Assembly (NCBI GenBank): GCA_017483305.1
Contig: JAFULC010000044.1
Span: 75,865-127,865, forward strand
DNA length: 52,001 bases
From: Clostridia bacterium
GTDB lineage: Bacteria > Bacillota > Clostridia > Oscillospirales > CAG-272
Reading direction: 5' to 3'
The notes beneath the pieces are model-generated. The model made no database searches. It had not been told where the DNA came from and saw only the letters and a program-made list of their open reading frames with translations. Of the stretch, positions 40,280 to 49,206 are shown in pieces. How positions within the stretch are numbered: position 1 is the stretch's first letter; the number at the start of each line of letters is the position of its first letter. The position numbers and the translations under genes were made by a program.

Positions 40280-42766
40280 TTACAATCCCGAGGGATTAAA
40301 ATCTACGGAGAGATTGACCTTGGACTGACCGTTTTTACCGAAGTCGGTGAGGAGCTTTGAGACGAGCTCGCGGCTACGGCGGTTAAGTCTACATTTAACG
40401 ACGATCCGCATACGGTATTTTTTCTCGACCTTATAGACGGGAGACTCGAAGGGTCCGAAGACTATCATCTCGACGTCCTTGAAGTCGAAGGCGGCGAGCT
40501 TATCGATCTCCTGCCTTAGCACCTTTGCGCTGACGAGCACCTGTTTTTCATCGGCGCCTGTGAGTGTGAGGAGTGCGATGTCGCAGTAGGGCGGGAAAAC
40601 GAGCAGCTTGCGCAGTCTGATCTCCGAGGCATAGAAGGTCTCGTAATCCTGCTTGCAGGCGAGCCGTATGGTATCGTTGTCGGGGTTGTTGGTCTGAATG
40701 ATCGCGGTGCCCTTCTTTTTGGATCGACCCGCGCGTCCGATGACCTGAGTGAGCATCGAAAAGGTGCGCTCGTTGGCGTGATAATCGTCCATATAGAGCG
40801 ACATATCGGCGAGAAGGACTCCTACGAGGGTAACGTCGGGGAAATCGTGTCCCTTGGTAACCATCTGCGTGCCGAGCAATACGTCGCCGCGGCGCTCCTT
40901 GAAATCGGTAAGGATTCCGTCAAGAGAATTTTTCGCGGAGGTGCTGTCGGCATCCATTCTCAATATCTTTTTGTCAGGCAGCAGGCTCTCGAGCTCCTGC
41001 TCTATCTTCTGTGTTCCGAAGCCGGTCTTGACCAGATGCTCGGAGCCGCAGGTGGGACATTTTGTGGGAACGGCTGTCTTATATCCGCACCAATGACAGA
41101 ACAAAAATCCGTTATCGTAGCCACCGCGACGGGTGTGATAATTCATTGAGATCGAGCAATTGGGGCAGACGAGGGTCTCTCCGCAGGATTTGCATCCGAC
41201 CGAGGTGTTATATCCTCGGCGATTTAAAAAGAGCACCGCCTGCTCGTCGCGGTCGGCTGTATTCTTAAGCTCCTCCTTGAGAAGCGTGCCGATGGGAGAC
41301 TGATTTCCGTCTCTGTGCTCGTTTCGCATATCCCAGATCTTGACCTCGGGAAGCTCGGCTCCGCCGTAGCGCTCCTTAAGCTTTACGAGGGTGTACTGAC
41401 CGTTCACCGCCTTGGTATAGCTCTCGATCGAGGGGGTCGCGGAGGCAAGCAGAAGCACTGCATTGTTTTTCGCGCAACGCCATCTCGCAATATCTCGCGC
41501 GTGGTATTTTGGCGAGGTGTCGGATTTATAGGTGGTCTCGTGCTCCTCGTCGATAATAACGAGTCCGAGATTTTTAACAGGCGAGAAGATCGCAGAGCGC
41601 GTGCCTATAACGAGGTCCGCCTCTCCGTCTCTGATCCTTGCGAACGAATCGTATCTCTCTCCCGCCGAAAGTCCTGAGTGGACGAGGGCGATCCTGTCGC
41701 CGTAGCGAGAGTTGAATATCTTAAGTGTCTGAGGTGTGAGCGCGATCTCGGGCAGGAGCATAATTACTCCCTTGCCCTGTGCAAGCGCCTCGTCGATGGC
41801 GCTGATAATAACGCTGGTCTTTCCGCTTCCCGTAACGCCGTGGAGCAATACCGCTCTCGCTTCGTTTTCTTCAAGCTTCGATTTGATAATTTTAAGTGCC
41901 TCGGTCTGCTCGGCGTTGAGCTTGTATTCTATCTTTTCCTCGGTCTGCGACTCGTAGGATCTTCTCCACACGCGACGCCTCTCGAGGGCTATAAGTCCTT
42001 TTTTGACAAGCGCATCAAGCTGTGCCTTGGTGACCTCAAGCTCGCTTATAAGGCGGTCTGCCAATATCGGCTCGGTCGACTCTGCAAGAGCTCTGAGTAT
42101 CGCCTTTTGCCTGTCGGAGCGAAGCTTTGAACTGTCAAGCAAGCACTTGCACTCATCGGCATCAATTGCGAGCGAATAATAGCTCTCGCACGCCTCGGAC
42201 ATGGTTTTGCCCATAATGAGCTCTCTTTGCACCATGCCTCTTGAAAGCAGCTTTTTCGTTGCCGATTCCGCAACAGCCGCGCCGAACTTTGCTTTCAGGG
42301 AATCAAGACTCTTTCCTCCCGTCGTGCAGAGATAATCGTACACGAAAAGGTCTCCCGGGTCAAAGCCCGATGAGGCATCCGGTCCCTTTGTGCCTGCGGC
42401 GTAATAAAACTCCGTCATTTTTCCAAGCACGCTCGACGGCATAACGCATCTTACCGCCTCGCCAAAGGTACAGAGCCACTGCTCCTTCATGTATTCGCAA
42501 AGAGAAAGCATCTCGCCGCTAAGCTCGGGACGGTCTGTACAGACCTCGGCTATCGGCTTGGCGTCGCGAAAGGACGGGCAATGCAAAAGCTCCTTGACCA
42601 CCGCCATCTGCTTGCGGTTACCTCTGCCGAACGGCACGGTGACAAATCTGCCCGCGTATATCTCGCCGCGAAGCTCAAGCGGTATAAAATAGTCGTAGGT
42701 CGTGTCGATGCAATACGGATTGTCAAGCAAATAAACGCTTGCATATTCGTAGGTCTTGTTTTCCAC
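40280..42766 (-). CDS. priA: Primosomal replication restart helicase PriA
   Basis: An 828-residue helicase that reloads the replisome at collapsed forks. The N-terminal DNA-binding part (about 1-260) is followed by helicase motifs LLHGVTGSGKTSV, DEEHETTYK (DEEH box), ASATPS, and the zinc-binding array with CKSCGETLVCPNC and CHWCGYKTAVPTKCPTCG, then DADST and QMVTKGHDFPDVTLV. The start is GTG at 42766 with AAAGGAG upstream. coaBC, which precedes priA in many Bacillota, is absent. Confidence 0.97.
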   Translation of the reverse strand: MENKTYEYASVYLLDNPYCIDTTYDYFIPLELRGEIYAGRFVTVPFGRGNRKQMAVVKELLHCPSFRDAKPIAEVCTDRPELSGEMLSLCEYMKEQWLCTFGEAVRCVMPSSVLGKMTEFYYAAGTKGPDASSGFDPGDLFVYDYLCTTGGKSLDSLKAKFGAAVAESATKKLLSRGMVQRELIMGKTMSEACESYYSLAIDADECKCLLDSSKLRSDRQKAILRALAESTEPILADRLISELEVTKAQLDALVKKGLIALERRRVWRRSYESQTEEKIEYKLNAEQTEALKIIKSKLEENEARAVLLHGVTGSGKTSVIISAIDEALAQGKGVIMLLPEIALTPQTLKIFNSRYGDRIALVHSGLSAGERYDSFARIRDGEADLVIGTRSAIFSPVKNLGLVIIDEEHETTYKSDTSPKYHARDIARWRCAKNNAVLLLASATPSIESYTKAVNGQYTLVKLKERYGGAELPEVKIWDMRNEHRDGNQSPIGTLLKEELKNTADRDEQAVLFLNRRGYNTSVGCKSCGETLVCPNCSISMNYHTRRGGYDNGFLFCHWCGYKTAVPTKCPTCGSEHLVKTGFGTQKIEQELESLLPDKKILRMDADSTSAKNSLDGILTDFKERRGDVLLGTQMVTKGHDFPDVTLVGVLLADMSLYMDDYHANERTFSMLTQVIGRAGRSKKKGTAIIQTNNPDNDTIRLACKQDYETFYASEIRLRKLLVFPPYCDIALLTLTGADEKQVLVSAKVLRQEIDKLAAFDFKDVEMIVFGPFESPVYKVEKKYRMRIVVKCRLNRRSRELVSKLLTDFGKNGQSKVNLSVDFNPSGL

Positions 42767-42875
42767 GCGCTTTCTCCTTTCTTTTGCTTCTGTGTCTTTA
42801 AGTCTTAAAAAATATCAGTCAAAAAAGCCGTATGGCGCCGCCCGATACCGAGCCGCGCCCACGAAATATTAAAAA

Positions 42876-43259
42876 TCAGTTCTCCTCGGACTCGGTCTCA
42901 TCCTCGTCGTCGCCTGCGTCCTCCGCAAACATCTTCTTGAAATCGATCGGCTCCTCAACCGCTTCCTCTTCCTTCGCGGTCTCGTAAACGTAACCCTCGG
43001 GGCGACGGACGATAACGTATTCTCCGTCGTGGATCCTTCTTATTGCAGTCTTGACTGCCTTTTCGTCGCGAAGCTCCTTGTTGATGAGCGTATTGATGGG
43101 CTTATCGGTCTCCTTGTTACCCGTCTGCGACTTCTCGGCATTCTCTCTCTGCTTTACGTATTCGTCGGTGACGATACGCGCGCATCTTGCGGTTGCCAAG
43201 GAAAGCTCGTAGCGGTTATACTTGCCCTTTGTAAGCTCGTTGATCGTAGGATAAAGCAT
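42876..43259 (-). CDS. rpoZ: RNA polymerase omega subunit, extended
   Basis: A 127-residue protein beginning MLYPTINELTKGKYNRYELSLATARCAR, the conserved helix of omega, with the later strand KAVKTAIRRIHDGEYVIV. Omega is usually about 65-90 residues; here there is a polar insertion of roughly 20 residues in the middle (NAEKSQTGNKETDKP) and a strongly acidic C-terminal tail. The ATG at 43259 lies 8 nt after TGGAG of the repeated hairpin leader; an earlier in-frame start lies inside that hairpin. It follows remA, and gmk, normally between them, is missing. Confidence 0.88.
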   Translation of the reverse strand: MLYPTINELTKGKYNRYELSLATARCARIVTDEYVKQRENAEKSQTGNKETDKPINTLINKELRDEKAVKTAIRRIHDGEYVIVRRPEGYVYETAKEEEAVEEPIDFKKMFAEDAGDDEDETESEEN

Positions 43260-43266
43260 ATTAATA

Positions 43267-43302
43267 TCTCCATTCTGCCGCATTTGCGGCTCATATAATT
43301 TT
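43267..43302 (-). repeat. Shine-Dalgarno-bearing hairpin leader repeat, short copy at rpoZ
   Basis: Minus strand: a stem GCCGCA / TGCGGC with AA loop, four bases, TGGAG, then the rpoZ start. Only the second hairpin and the ribosome site of the repeat are kept. Confidence 0.72.
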
Positions 43303-43320
43303 CAGATTTTGTTTTCTTAG

Positions 43321-43590
43321 TTACTCGTCCTCGTCCTCGCCGTCGATGACGTCGGAATCGCTCGAAAGTCGGTTCGCAACGGTCTCGGTCTGAAGTGCGG
43401 AGAGTATTACGTGGTCAGAGTCGGTGATTATGACCGCTCGGGTCTTTCTGCCACAGGTAGCGTCGATAATTCTGCCCGTGTCCTTGGCGTCCTGAATAAG
43501 CCTTTTGATCGGCGACGATTCGGGACCGGTCAGGGTGATTATTCTATGTGCGGCAACCATATTGCCGTATCCGATGTTTATGAATTTCAT
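43321..43590 (-). CDS. remA: RemA family DNA-binding regulator (DUF370)
   Basis: An 89-residue protein starting [20 protein letters not shown] with [20 protein letters not shown], the DUF370/RemA signature. RemA forms ring-like oligomers that bind DNA; in B. subtilis it activates matrix and osmoprotection genes. GGAGG precedes the ATG. The yicC-remA neighbourhood is conserved in Bacillota. A short acidic tail (DGEDEDE) is added. Confidence 0.96.
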   Translation of the reverse strand: MKFINIGYGNMVAAHRIITLTGPESSPIKRLIQDAKDTGRIIDATCGRKTRAVIITDSDHVILSALQTETVANRLSSDSDVIDGEDEDE

Positions 43591-43608
43591 ACCGTTCTCC
43601 TCCCTGCG

Positions 43609-44496
43609 TTATTCGATATTCTGCACCTGCTCGCGTAGCTTTTCGATCTCGGTCTTGATCTCGACCACAAGATGGGCTATCCTCGAGTTTCCGCATTTCG
43701 ATCCGATCGTGTTGGTCTCGCGGTTCATTTCCTGAATCAGAAAATCAAGGCTTCTACCGACCGGCTCCTCGCTCTTAAGGTAGTCGTAAAACGCGCAGAA
43801 ATGCGATTTCAGGCGAACTATCTCCTCGTCGATCGCGGCGCGGTCTGCATAGATCGCACATTCGGTCAGAATTCTGTTTTCGTCAACCGTGACGTTATTA
43901 TCCGCCAGCACCGCTTTAAGCTTTTCCTCAAGGCGTGCGCGGTAGCCTTCTATATCCTCGGCAGAAAGGCGCTCGATCTCGGCGACGTTCTCCTTGATAT
44001 GTTCCATTTTAGTGCACAGGTCGGATTCTATTCTCGCTCCCTCGGATGCTCTCGCGGCAATAAACTTATCCGCCGCACGCTCCAGCACTTCCTTGAGCGC
44101 AAGCCAATCCTGCTCGATATCGTCCTCGGGCTTTTTGAGCACGAAGACCTCGCGGTCGCGCGCGACCTCCATAACGGTTATCTCGCCGCCAAGCGAGAAG
44201 GTTTCCTTGAGCTCCTTGAGCGCGGCGATATATTTAGCGGCATAGTCTGTATTGACCGTGATCTCACTCTCCGCCGCCTCGGCAAACTCGACGAATACGC
44301 CAACGTCCACCTTTCCGCGCGATATTCCCTTTTCCTGCAAATAAGGCTTGATTCTTTGCTCCAGCGGAGAATAGAGGCGCGGGAGCTTGACCTGGCAGTC
44401 GAAATATCTGTTGTTGACAGATTTTATCTCGACCGTAACGTCCTTGCCGCCTATCTGTGCTCTTTCTCTGCCGAAGGCAGTCATACTTTTAAGCAT
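43609..44496 (-). CDS. YicC/YloC family endoribonuclease
   Basis: A 295-residue protein with the family ends intact: MLKSMTAFGRERAQ at the N-terminus, VEIKSVNNRYFD and, near the C-terminus, RSLDFLIQEMNRETNTIGSK and IAHLVVEIKTEIEKLREQVQN. Family members are ring-shaped RNases acting on single-stranded or small RNAs. It is the first gene of the 44.5-31 kb minus-strand cluster, 18 nt before remA, with its own consensus promoter. Confidence 0.96.
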   Translation of the reverse strand: MLKSMTAFGRERAQIGGKDVTVEIKSVNNRYFDCQVKLPRLYSPLEQRIKPYLQEKGISRGKVDVGVFVEFAEAAESEITVNTDYAAKYIAALKELKETFSLGGEITVMEVARDREVFVLKKPEDDIEQDWLALKEVLERAADKFIAARASEGARIESDLCTKMEHIKENVAEIERLSAEDIEGYRARLEEKLKAVLADNNVTVDENRILTECAIYADRAAIDEEIVRLKSHFCAFYDYLKSEEPVGRSLDFLIQEMNRETNTIGSKCGNSRIAHLVVEIKTEIEKLREQVQNIE

Positions 44497-44604
44497 ATCG
44501 TTCCAATCCTCCGCCTTACTCTCATTTTCGGGCGGATTTCAGAAGTATTTTTCGGAAAACGGCGAGATCTGTCGACCTCTCCCTTCCGAAAGACATATAT
44601 ATTA

Positions 44605-44633
44605 ATTTTAATATATTTTTATCTTATTGTCAA
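44605..44633 (-). promoter_or_regulatory. Sigma-A promoter of the yicC-remA-rpoZ cluster
   Basis: TTGACA, 17-bp spacer, TAAAAT on the minus strand; the leader to yicC is about 100 nt. Confidence 0.87.
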
Positions 44634-44665
44634 GAGTTTTTTCAAAAAACCTCGGTTTTGCAAGC

Positions 44666-44702
44666 AAAAATTACACGTGCAGGTCGACAACGAGACCTGC
44701 AC
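44666..44702 (-). terminator. Rho-independent terminator after gtrA
   Basis: A 9-bp stem GTGCAGGTC / GACCTGCAC with an 8-nt loop, followed on the minus strand by TGTAATTTTTG. It closes the cysS-gtrA unit. Confidence 0.8.
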
Positions 44703-44711
44703 GCGAACGGT

Positions 44712-45224
44712 TTATTTTTTCTTCTTGAAAACGAAGATCTTACTGAAAATATAGTTGCAGATTATGACGATGACTGCGGCTACCACCTTTGCGCCGATCT
44801 CGGCGAGATTCCACTCTCTGCCAAGCAGGAGAACCGAGGTCATTGCGGGGATAAGCTGCGCGAGCGCCATTGCGCCGAACAAGGTCACCACGAAGTCGAT
44901 AAAGAAGGTCACCACTCTGCCCGCTGAAAATTTTACGAGCTGGAGAGGGATCGACACGTTCTTGTCGGCATCGGTGAACACCCATTTGCGATTCGTAAAG
45001 AAGGCAAACAGAACCGCCGCAACCCACTGTATTATCTGCGCTGCCGTATACGCCGCGACGTATTTTCCGCTGGTCGTATCCTCAACGGGCAGACCCATTG
45101 CGCCCTTCAGCGCCCAAAGGACTGCGAAGTAAACCACCCAGCCCACAAAAGTCGTCAGCACGCCGAAGACGAGATACAGCAATATTTCGCGGTGTTTTTT
45201 ACAAAGCTCCTTGATCTTTTCCAT
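44712..45224 (-). CDS. GtrA family membrane protein
   Basis: A 170-residue protein with four membrane helices and the GtrA features LVFGVLTTFVGWVVYF, ALFAFFTNRKWVF-like (VLFAFFTNRKWVFTD) and a basic C-terminus (FSKIFVFKKKK). GtrA-like proteins are thought to flip or carry polyprenyl-linked sugars or assist surface glycosylation. It starts 1 nt after the cysS stop, which suggests co-transcription although the functions are not related. Confidence 0.93.
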   Translation of the reverse strand: MEKIKELCKKHREILLYLVFGVLTTFVGWVVYFAVLWALKGAMGLPVEDTTSGKYVAAYTAAQIIQWVAAVLFAFFTNRKWVFTDADKNVSIPLQLVKFSAGRVVTFFIDFVVTLFGAMALAQLIPAMTSVLLLGREWNLAEIGAKVVAAVIVIICNYIFSKIFVFKKKK

Positions 45225-45225
45225 T

Positions 45226-46680
45226 TCAGCTTCCTATCTTGAAGGTTGTGCCCGAGCGGTCGTCAATAAGAGTAACTCCCTTGTCGGCGAGATACTGACG
45301 GATACGGTCTGCCTCGGCAAAGTTCTTTTCCTTCTTAGCCTGCTTTCTCTTTTCGATAAGCTCGACTATCTCTGCGATGAACGGGTCGCTCAGATCATAC
45401 GCTACCTCAGCCTTCGTCTTCTCTTCCTCCTGCTTTCTTGCCGCTCTTACCTTCTCCGCCGCCTCAAGCATACCTATGCAGAGCACGGTGTCGAAGTCCG
45501 CGAGGGCTGCGAGCTTGGTCTTGCCGTTGGTCTTGGACTTGAGAACGTCGTAGACCGCGGTGACTGCGAGAGAGGTATTGAGATCGTTATCCATAGCCGC
45601 TCTGAATTTCGCCTTGAGCTCGGCGAGCGCAGCCTCATCTATCTCTCCGTCGTTTGCATCGAGCTGAGCGATCTTTGCGATAAGCTTATTATATGCAATA
45701 GTTGCGTTGTCGAGGTTTTCATAGGAGAAAACGAGCGATTTACGGTAATGCGACTGTAGGCAGAAGAAGCGGTAAACGAGGGGATCGTAGCCCTTGCTCT
45801 CAAGCAAGGAGACGGTCAGAAATTCGCCGCTCGATTTTGACATTTTGCCCGAATTTGTGTTAAGGTGATAAACGTGGAACCAATAATTGCACCATTTATG
45901 ACCGAGGAACGCCTCGGACTGCGCTATTTCATTAGTATGGTGCGGGAACTGGTTGTCTATACCTCCGCAATGGATATCGAGATATTCGCCGAGGTATTTC
46001 ATGCTGATGCCCGAGCACTCGATGTGCCAGCCGGGATATCCGATGCCCCAAGGGGAATCCCATTTGAGCTCCTGATCGTCGAACTTGGACTTGGTGAACC
46101 AGAGCACGAAGTCTGCCTTGTTCTTCTTGTTGCCGTCCTCCTCAACGCCCTCGCGCACTCCGACCTCGAGGTCCTCCTCGGTGAAGTCGTTGAAAACGTA
46201 GTACTGCTCGAGCTTTGAGGTGTCAAAATAGACGTTTCCGCCCGCTACGTAAGCAAAGCCCTTGTCGAGAAGCCCCTGTACGAGCGCGATAAACTCCGCG
46301 ATACATCCCGTTGCGGGCTGTACGGTGTTCGGAACCTTTATATTGAGCTTCTTGCAGTCGGCAAAAAACGCATCGGTGTAATACTGCGCGATCTGCATTA
46401 CGGTCTTCTTTTCGCGCTTTGCTCCCTTGAGCATTTTATCCTCTCCCGTGTCACCGTCGCTTGACAGATGTCCGACGTCGGTGATATTCATAACGCGGTT
46501 AACGTCATAGCCGACGTAAGAGAGATATTTTTCAAGCACGTCTTCCATGATGTACGTGCGAAGATTTCCTATGTGCGCGTAGTGATAGACGGTAGGTCCG
46601 CAGGTATACATGCTGACCTTGCCCTCTTGACGAGGCACGAACTCTTCTCTTTTTCTCGTAAGTGAGTTGTAAAGTAACAT
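45226..46680 (-). CDS. cysS: Cysteinyl-tRNA synthetase
   Basis: A 484-residue class I synthetase. Motifs are the zinc Cys in [13 protein letters not shown]-like [10 protein letters not shown], the WHIECS block, [11 protein letters not shown] and the KMSKS loop [10 protein letters not shown]. The anticodon-binding C-terminus is complete. The ATG at 46680 has GGAG 6 nt upstream, supplied by the repeated hairpin leader; a GTG four codons earlier overlaps that site. No T-box leader is visible; two tandem leader repeats occupy the upstream region. Confidence 0.97.
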   Translation of the reverse strand: MLLYNSLTRKREEFVPRQEGKVSMYTCGPTVYHYAHIGNLRTYIMEDVLEKYLSYVGYDVNRVMNITDVGHLSSDGDTGEDKMLKGAKREKKTVMQIAQYYTDAFFADCKKLNIKVPNTVQPATGCIAEFIALVQGLLDKGFAYVAGGNVYFDTSKLEQYYVFNDFTEEDLEVGVREGVEEDGNKKNKADFVLWFTKSKFDDQELKWDSPWGIGYPGWHIECSGISMKYLGEYLDIHCGGIDNQFPHHTNEIAQSEAFLGHKWCNYWFHVYHLNTNSGKMSKSSGEFLTVSLLESKGYDPLVYRFFCLQSHYRKSLVFSYENLDNATIAYNKLIAKIAQLDANDGEIDEAALAELKAKFRAAMDNDLNTSLAVTAVYDVLKSKTNGKTKLAALADFDTVLCIGMLEAAEKVRAARKQEEEKTKAEVAYDLSDPFIAEIVELIEKRKQAKKEKNFAEADRIRQYLADKGVTLIDDRSGTTFKIGS

Positions 46681-46686
46681 ATTATT

Positions 46687-46750
46687 CTCCACTCTGCCGC
46701 CAGCGGCGGCACAAATAGTTATCGTTGAATTTTGCCGAAGGCGAAATTCG
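46687..46750 (-). repeat. Shine-Dalgarno-bearing hairpin leader repeat, copy at cysS
   Basis: Minus strand: hairpin GAATTTCGCC-TTC-GGCAAAATTC, spacer AACGATAACTATTTGT, stem GCCGCC / GGCGGC, four bases, TGGAG, then the cysS start. Nearly identical to 46800-46856. Confidence 0.87.
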
Positions 46751-46799
46751 TGCGTGAAAAAGTGTTTTTCACTCTAAAAAGGAAGCCACTTTCACGCTG

Positions 46800-46856
46800 A
46801 CTCCACTCTGCCGCCCTTGGCGGCACAAATAGTTGTCGGTGAATTTTGCCGAAGGC
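46800..46856 (-). repeat. Hairpin leader repeat, distal copy
   Basis: The same unit as 46687-46750, about 114 bp away in the same orientation, ending in TGGAG but with no start codon after it. Between the two copies is a separate hairpin (GTGAAAAA / TTTTTCAC, 46754-46772) and a related inverted segment near 46788-46798. Confidence 0.87.
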
Positions 46857-46865
46857 AAACGGAAT

Positions 46866-47732
46866 TTATCCGATCAGATCTGCCATTTCCATAAGCCTGT
46901 GAGCTCGGCTGACTATAGTTTTGCCAAAATTCTCTCTGACCTCGCGGTCGCCCGAAAGCGCCCATGCGGTGACCTCAACGTCAAGTATTCCGCAAAATTC
47001 GCTTTCTTTTATTCCCTTTGCAACGTCGCTCCAATCGATGCTACCGTCAAAGGGGATGAGGTGCGCATCCTTATGCCCACCGTTGTCATGGATATGCAGG
47101 ACCTCGATCTTGCCTTTAAGTATCTTCATCTGCTCAGACTGCGTATATCCGCTGATGTTGGCGTGTCCGACGTCCCAGCAAACTCCGATCCCGAGCTTTT
47201 CGGCAAGCGCGGAAATATTCAGCGCGCAGGAGCCGTAGAGGTGGTTATCGGGGGCTTCTTTTTCGCTAGGCATATTTTCAACGCAGAGGCGAACGCCCTT
47301 GCTTTTTGCATACTCGACCACGGGAGAGAGGAAGGCAATATTCGCTCTTACCCAGTCTCCATACGTTCTTTCGGACGAATAGAAGGATATGGGGTGAATG
47401 ACCGCGCGGGAAATTCCCATAAGCCTTGCCGCGTTGATTCCGCGGAAGAGCTCTTTGGTATATTTTGCCATCAACCCGGGATTGTTCGGGTCGGGCATAT
47501 AGAAGGAGAGATGACAGACGGGCAGGCTGATGCCCTTGCTTTGCGCCTTACGAGCAGTCGAATAAAGCACCGACTCCCACGAATCGTCGTATCTTGAAAG
47601 CGACTCAAACGACATATCGATCGCGCCAAGACCTACGGTCTCGAAAAAATCGACCATAGACGAGCAGGAAAAACGTCCGTTTGGATGATCCTCGTAAATT
47701 CTCGACGGCGCGCATAGCGTGACCTTTTTCAC
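46866..47732 (-). CDS. TIM-barrel sugar phosphate isomerase/epimerase family protein
   Basis: A 288-residue AP-endonuclease-2-type TIM barrel. Metal-ligand segments typical of the family are visible: HPISFYSS, CVENMPS, CWDVGHANISGY, VLHIHDNGGHKDAHLIPFDGSIDW and ILDVEVTAW. It should be a metal-dependent isomerase or epimerase acting on a sugar or polyol; the substrate is unknown. The GTG start at 47732 has AAGGAGG 5 nt upstream; no ATG fits. It has its own consensus promoter. Confidence 0.92.
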   Translation of the reverse strand: MKKVTLCAPSRIYEDHPNGRFSCSSMVDFFETVGLGAIDMSFESLSRYDDSWESVLYSTARKAQSKGISLPVCHLSFYMPDPNNPGLMAKYTKELFRGINAARLMGISRAVIHPISFYSSERTYGDWVRANIAFLSPVVEYAKSKGVRLCVENMPSEKEAPDNHLYGSCALNISALAEKLGIGVCWDVGHANISGYTQSEQMKILKGKIEVLHIHDNGGHKDAHLIPFDGSIDWSDVAKGIKESEFCGILDVEVTAWALSGDREVRENFGKTIVSRAHRLMEMADLIG

Positions 47733-47784
47733 GTCAACCTCCTTTCCTTTGCGGCAAATTCCCGCAAAAACAGATTTACATTTT

Positions 47785-47813
47785 ATTATATCAAAATTTT
47801 GCGGCTTTGTCAA
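47785..47813 (-). promoter_or_regulatory. Sigma-A promoter of the TIM-barrel gene
   Basis: Perfect TTGACA, 17-bp spacer, TATAAT on the minus strand. Confidence 0.92.
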
Positions 47814-47908
47814 TCGTTGTTGCGTCTTTTTTTGCCCCTCGAACGATTTTTTGGGGAAATTGCGCCCAAAGCCCTCTTATTCACGGTTTCTTTTTTGCTA
47901 ATTGACTA

Positions 47909-47937
47909 TTGACTTGATAGGGTTTTTGATGTATAAT
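47909..47937 (+). promoter_or_regulatory. Sigma-A promoter of the iron alcohol dehydrogenase gene
   Basis: TTGACT, 17-bp spacer, TATAAT, about 65 nt before the start codon at 48005. A second TTGACT lies 10 bp farther upstream. Confidence 0.82.
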
Positions 47938-48004
47938 AAAAAGGTAAGCTGGAGTAGTATCGTTATTAATATCATCAACACCGTTCATTCCGAAAGGATC
48001 AAAA

Positions 48005-49171
48005 ATGCAAAATTTCACTCTGTTCACTGCCGTTCATTTCGGCGACAACGCGCTTTCGCGCCTTGCAAAGCTCGAATACAAGAGCGTTTTCATAGTTGCC
48101 GACCCCTTCACCGTCAAAAGCGGTCTGATCGGCAAGATCACCGCGCCTCTCGATTCGGCAAGTATTAAATATACCATTTATTCGGACGTCGTTCCCGACC
48201 CCTCGATACAGAAGGTGGTTGCGGGCGTTACCGCGCTTATGCGGGACAAGGCTCCCTGCATTATCGCCGTTGGAGGCGGCTCGGCAATCGACCTGACAAA
48301 GTGCGTCCGTCAGTTTGCAAACAAGATGGAGCCGACATATTTCCCGAGATTTATAGCTATCCCCACCACCAGCGGAACGGGCAGCGAGGTCACCTCCTTT
48401 GCGGTCATTACCGACACCGAGAAGAACGTCAAGCACGCCCTGCTCGACGACAAGCTTCTTCCCGACGAGGCTATCCTTGACGTAGAGATGGTCAAGAGCG
48501 TTCCCGCGTCGATCACAGCGGACACCGGCATGGACGTAATTACACACGCTATCGAGGCATACGTCAGCAAGAACGCCAACGTTTTCTCGGATATGTATGC
48601 AAAGAAAGCGACTCAGATATGCAAGGATTATCTCGTTCGCTCGTATAAATACGAGGAAAACGGAGACGTTGAGGCGAGAGCGCAGATGCACGTTGCATCC
48701 AATCTCGCGGGAGTTGCCTTCAATGCGGTCTCGCTCGGACTTAATCACGGCATGGCACATCAGCTCGGAGCACAGTTCCACATTCCTCACGGCCGAGCAA
48801 ATGCAATATTGCTCCCCGCAATAATCAGCTACAACAGTGACGTTACCCATCAGACTCACTCGATGACCGAGCCTACCGAAATCGCGAAAAAATACGCGAG
48901 CCTTGCCCGCAGGATCGGAGTAGGAAGCTACAATGATATCGCATCGGTCAAGTCGCTTATGAGCTATCTTGAGGAGCTTCGCGTTGAAATGAACGTTCCC
49001 CGCTCGATCAAGGAGGCGGCGCCCGCGCTTTCGCGCGAGGAATATATGTCAAAGGTAGTTGCGATGGCAGATGCCGCGCTTGAGGACAGATGTACTCCCT
49101 CGAACCCCAAGGAGCCCAACAAGCTTGATATTATAAGACTTTTCGTCGAGATCTACGATCACGAGGACTAA
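48005..49171 (+). CDS. Iron-containing alcohol dehydrogenase
   Basis: A 388-residue single-domain Fe-ADH. The NAD-binding AVGGGSAIDLTKCV and TTSGTGSEVTSFAVI are typical, and the metal ligands lie in TGMDVITHAIEAYVS (Asp, His) and LGLNHGMAHQLGAQFHIPHGRAN (two His). It should reduce aldehydes to alcohols with NADH or the reverse during fermentation. It resembles short PduQ/EutG-like enzymes, but no microcompartment genes are nearby. AAAGGA precedes the ATG and a terminator follows, so it is monocistronic. Confidence 0.95.
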   Translation: MQNFTLFTAVHFGDNALSRLAKLEYKSVFIVADPFTVKSGLIGKITAPLDSASIKYTIYSDVVPDPSIQKVVAGVTALMRDKAPCIIAVGGGSAIDLTKCVRQFANKMEPTYFPRFIAIPTTSGTGSEVTSFAVITDTEKNVKHALLDDKLLPDEAILDVEMVKSVPASITADTGMDVITHAIEAYVSKNANVFSDMYAKKATQICKDYLVRSYKYEENGDVEARAQMHVASNLAGVAFNAVSLGLNHGMAHQLGAQFHIPHGRANAILLPAIISYNSDVTHQTHSMTEPTEIAKKYASLARRIGVGSYNDIASVKSLMSYLEELRVEMNVPRSIKEAAPALSREEYMSKVVAMADAALEDRCTPSNPKEPNKLDIIRLFVEIYDHED

Positions 49172-49176
49172 AAATA

Positions 49177-49206
49177 ACGACCACCCGTCGGGTGGTCGTA
49201 TTTTTT
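49177..49206. terminator. Bidirectional rho-independent terminator
   Basis: A 10-bp perfect stem ACGACCACCC / GGGTGGTCGT with a GTC loop, then ATTTTTT; A-rich on the other side. Shared with the convergent DUF1015 gene. Confidence 0.92.

Noticed and set aside
46681-46865. T-box leader for cysS
   Set aside because: No conserved T-box bulge (TGGNACC) or antiterminator was seen; the space is filled by two leader repeats and a hairpin.
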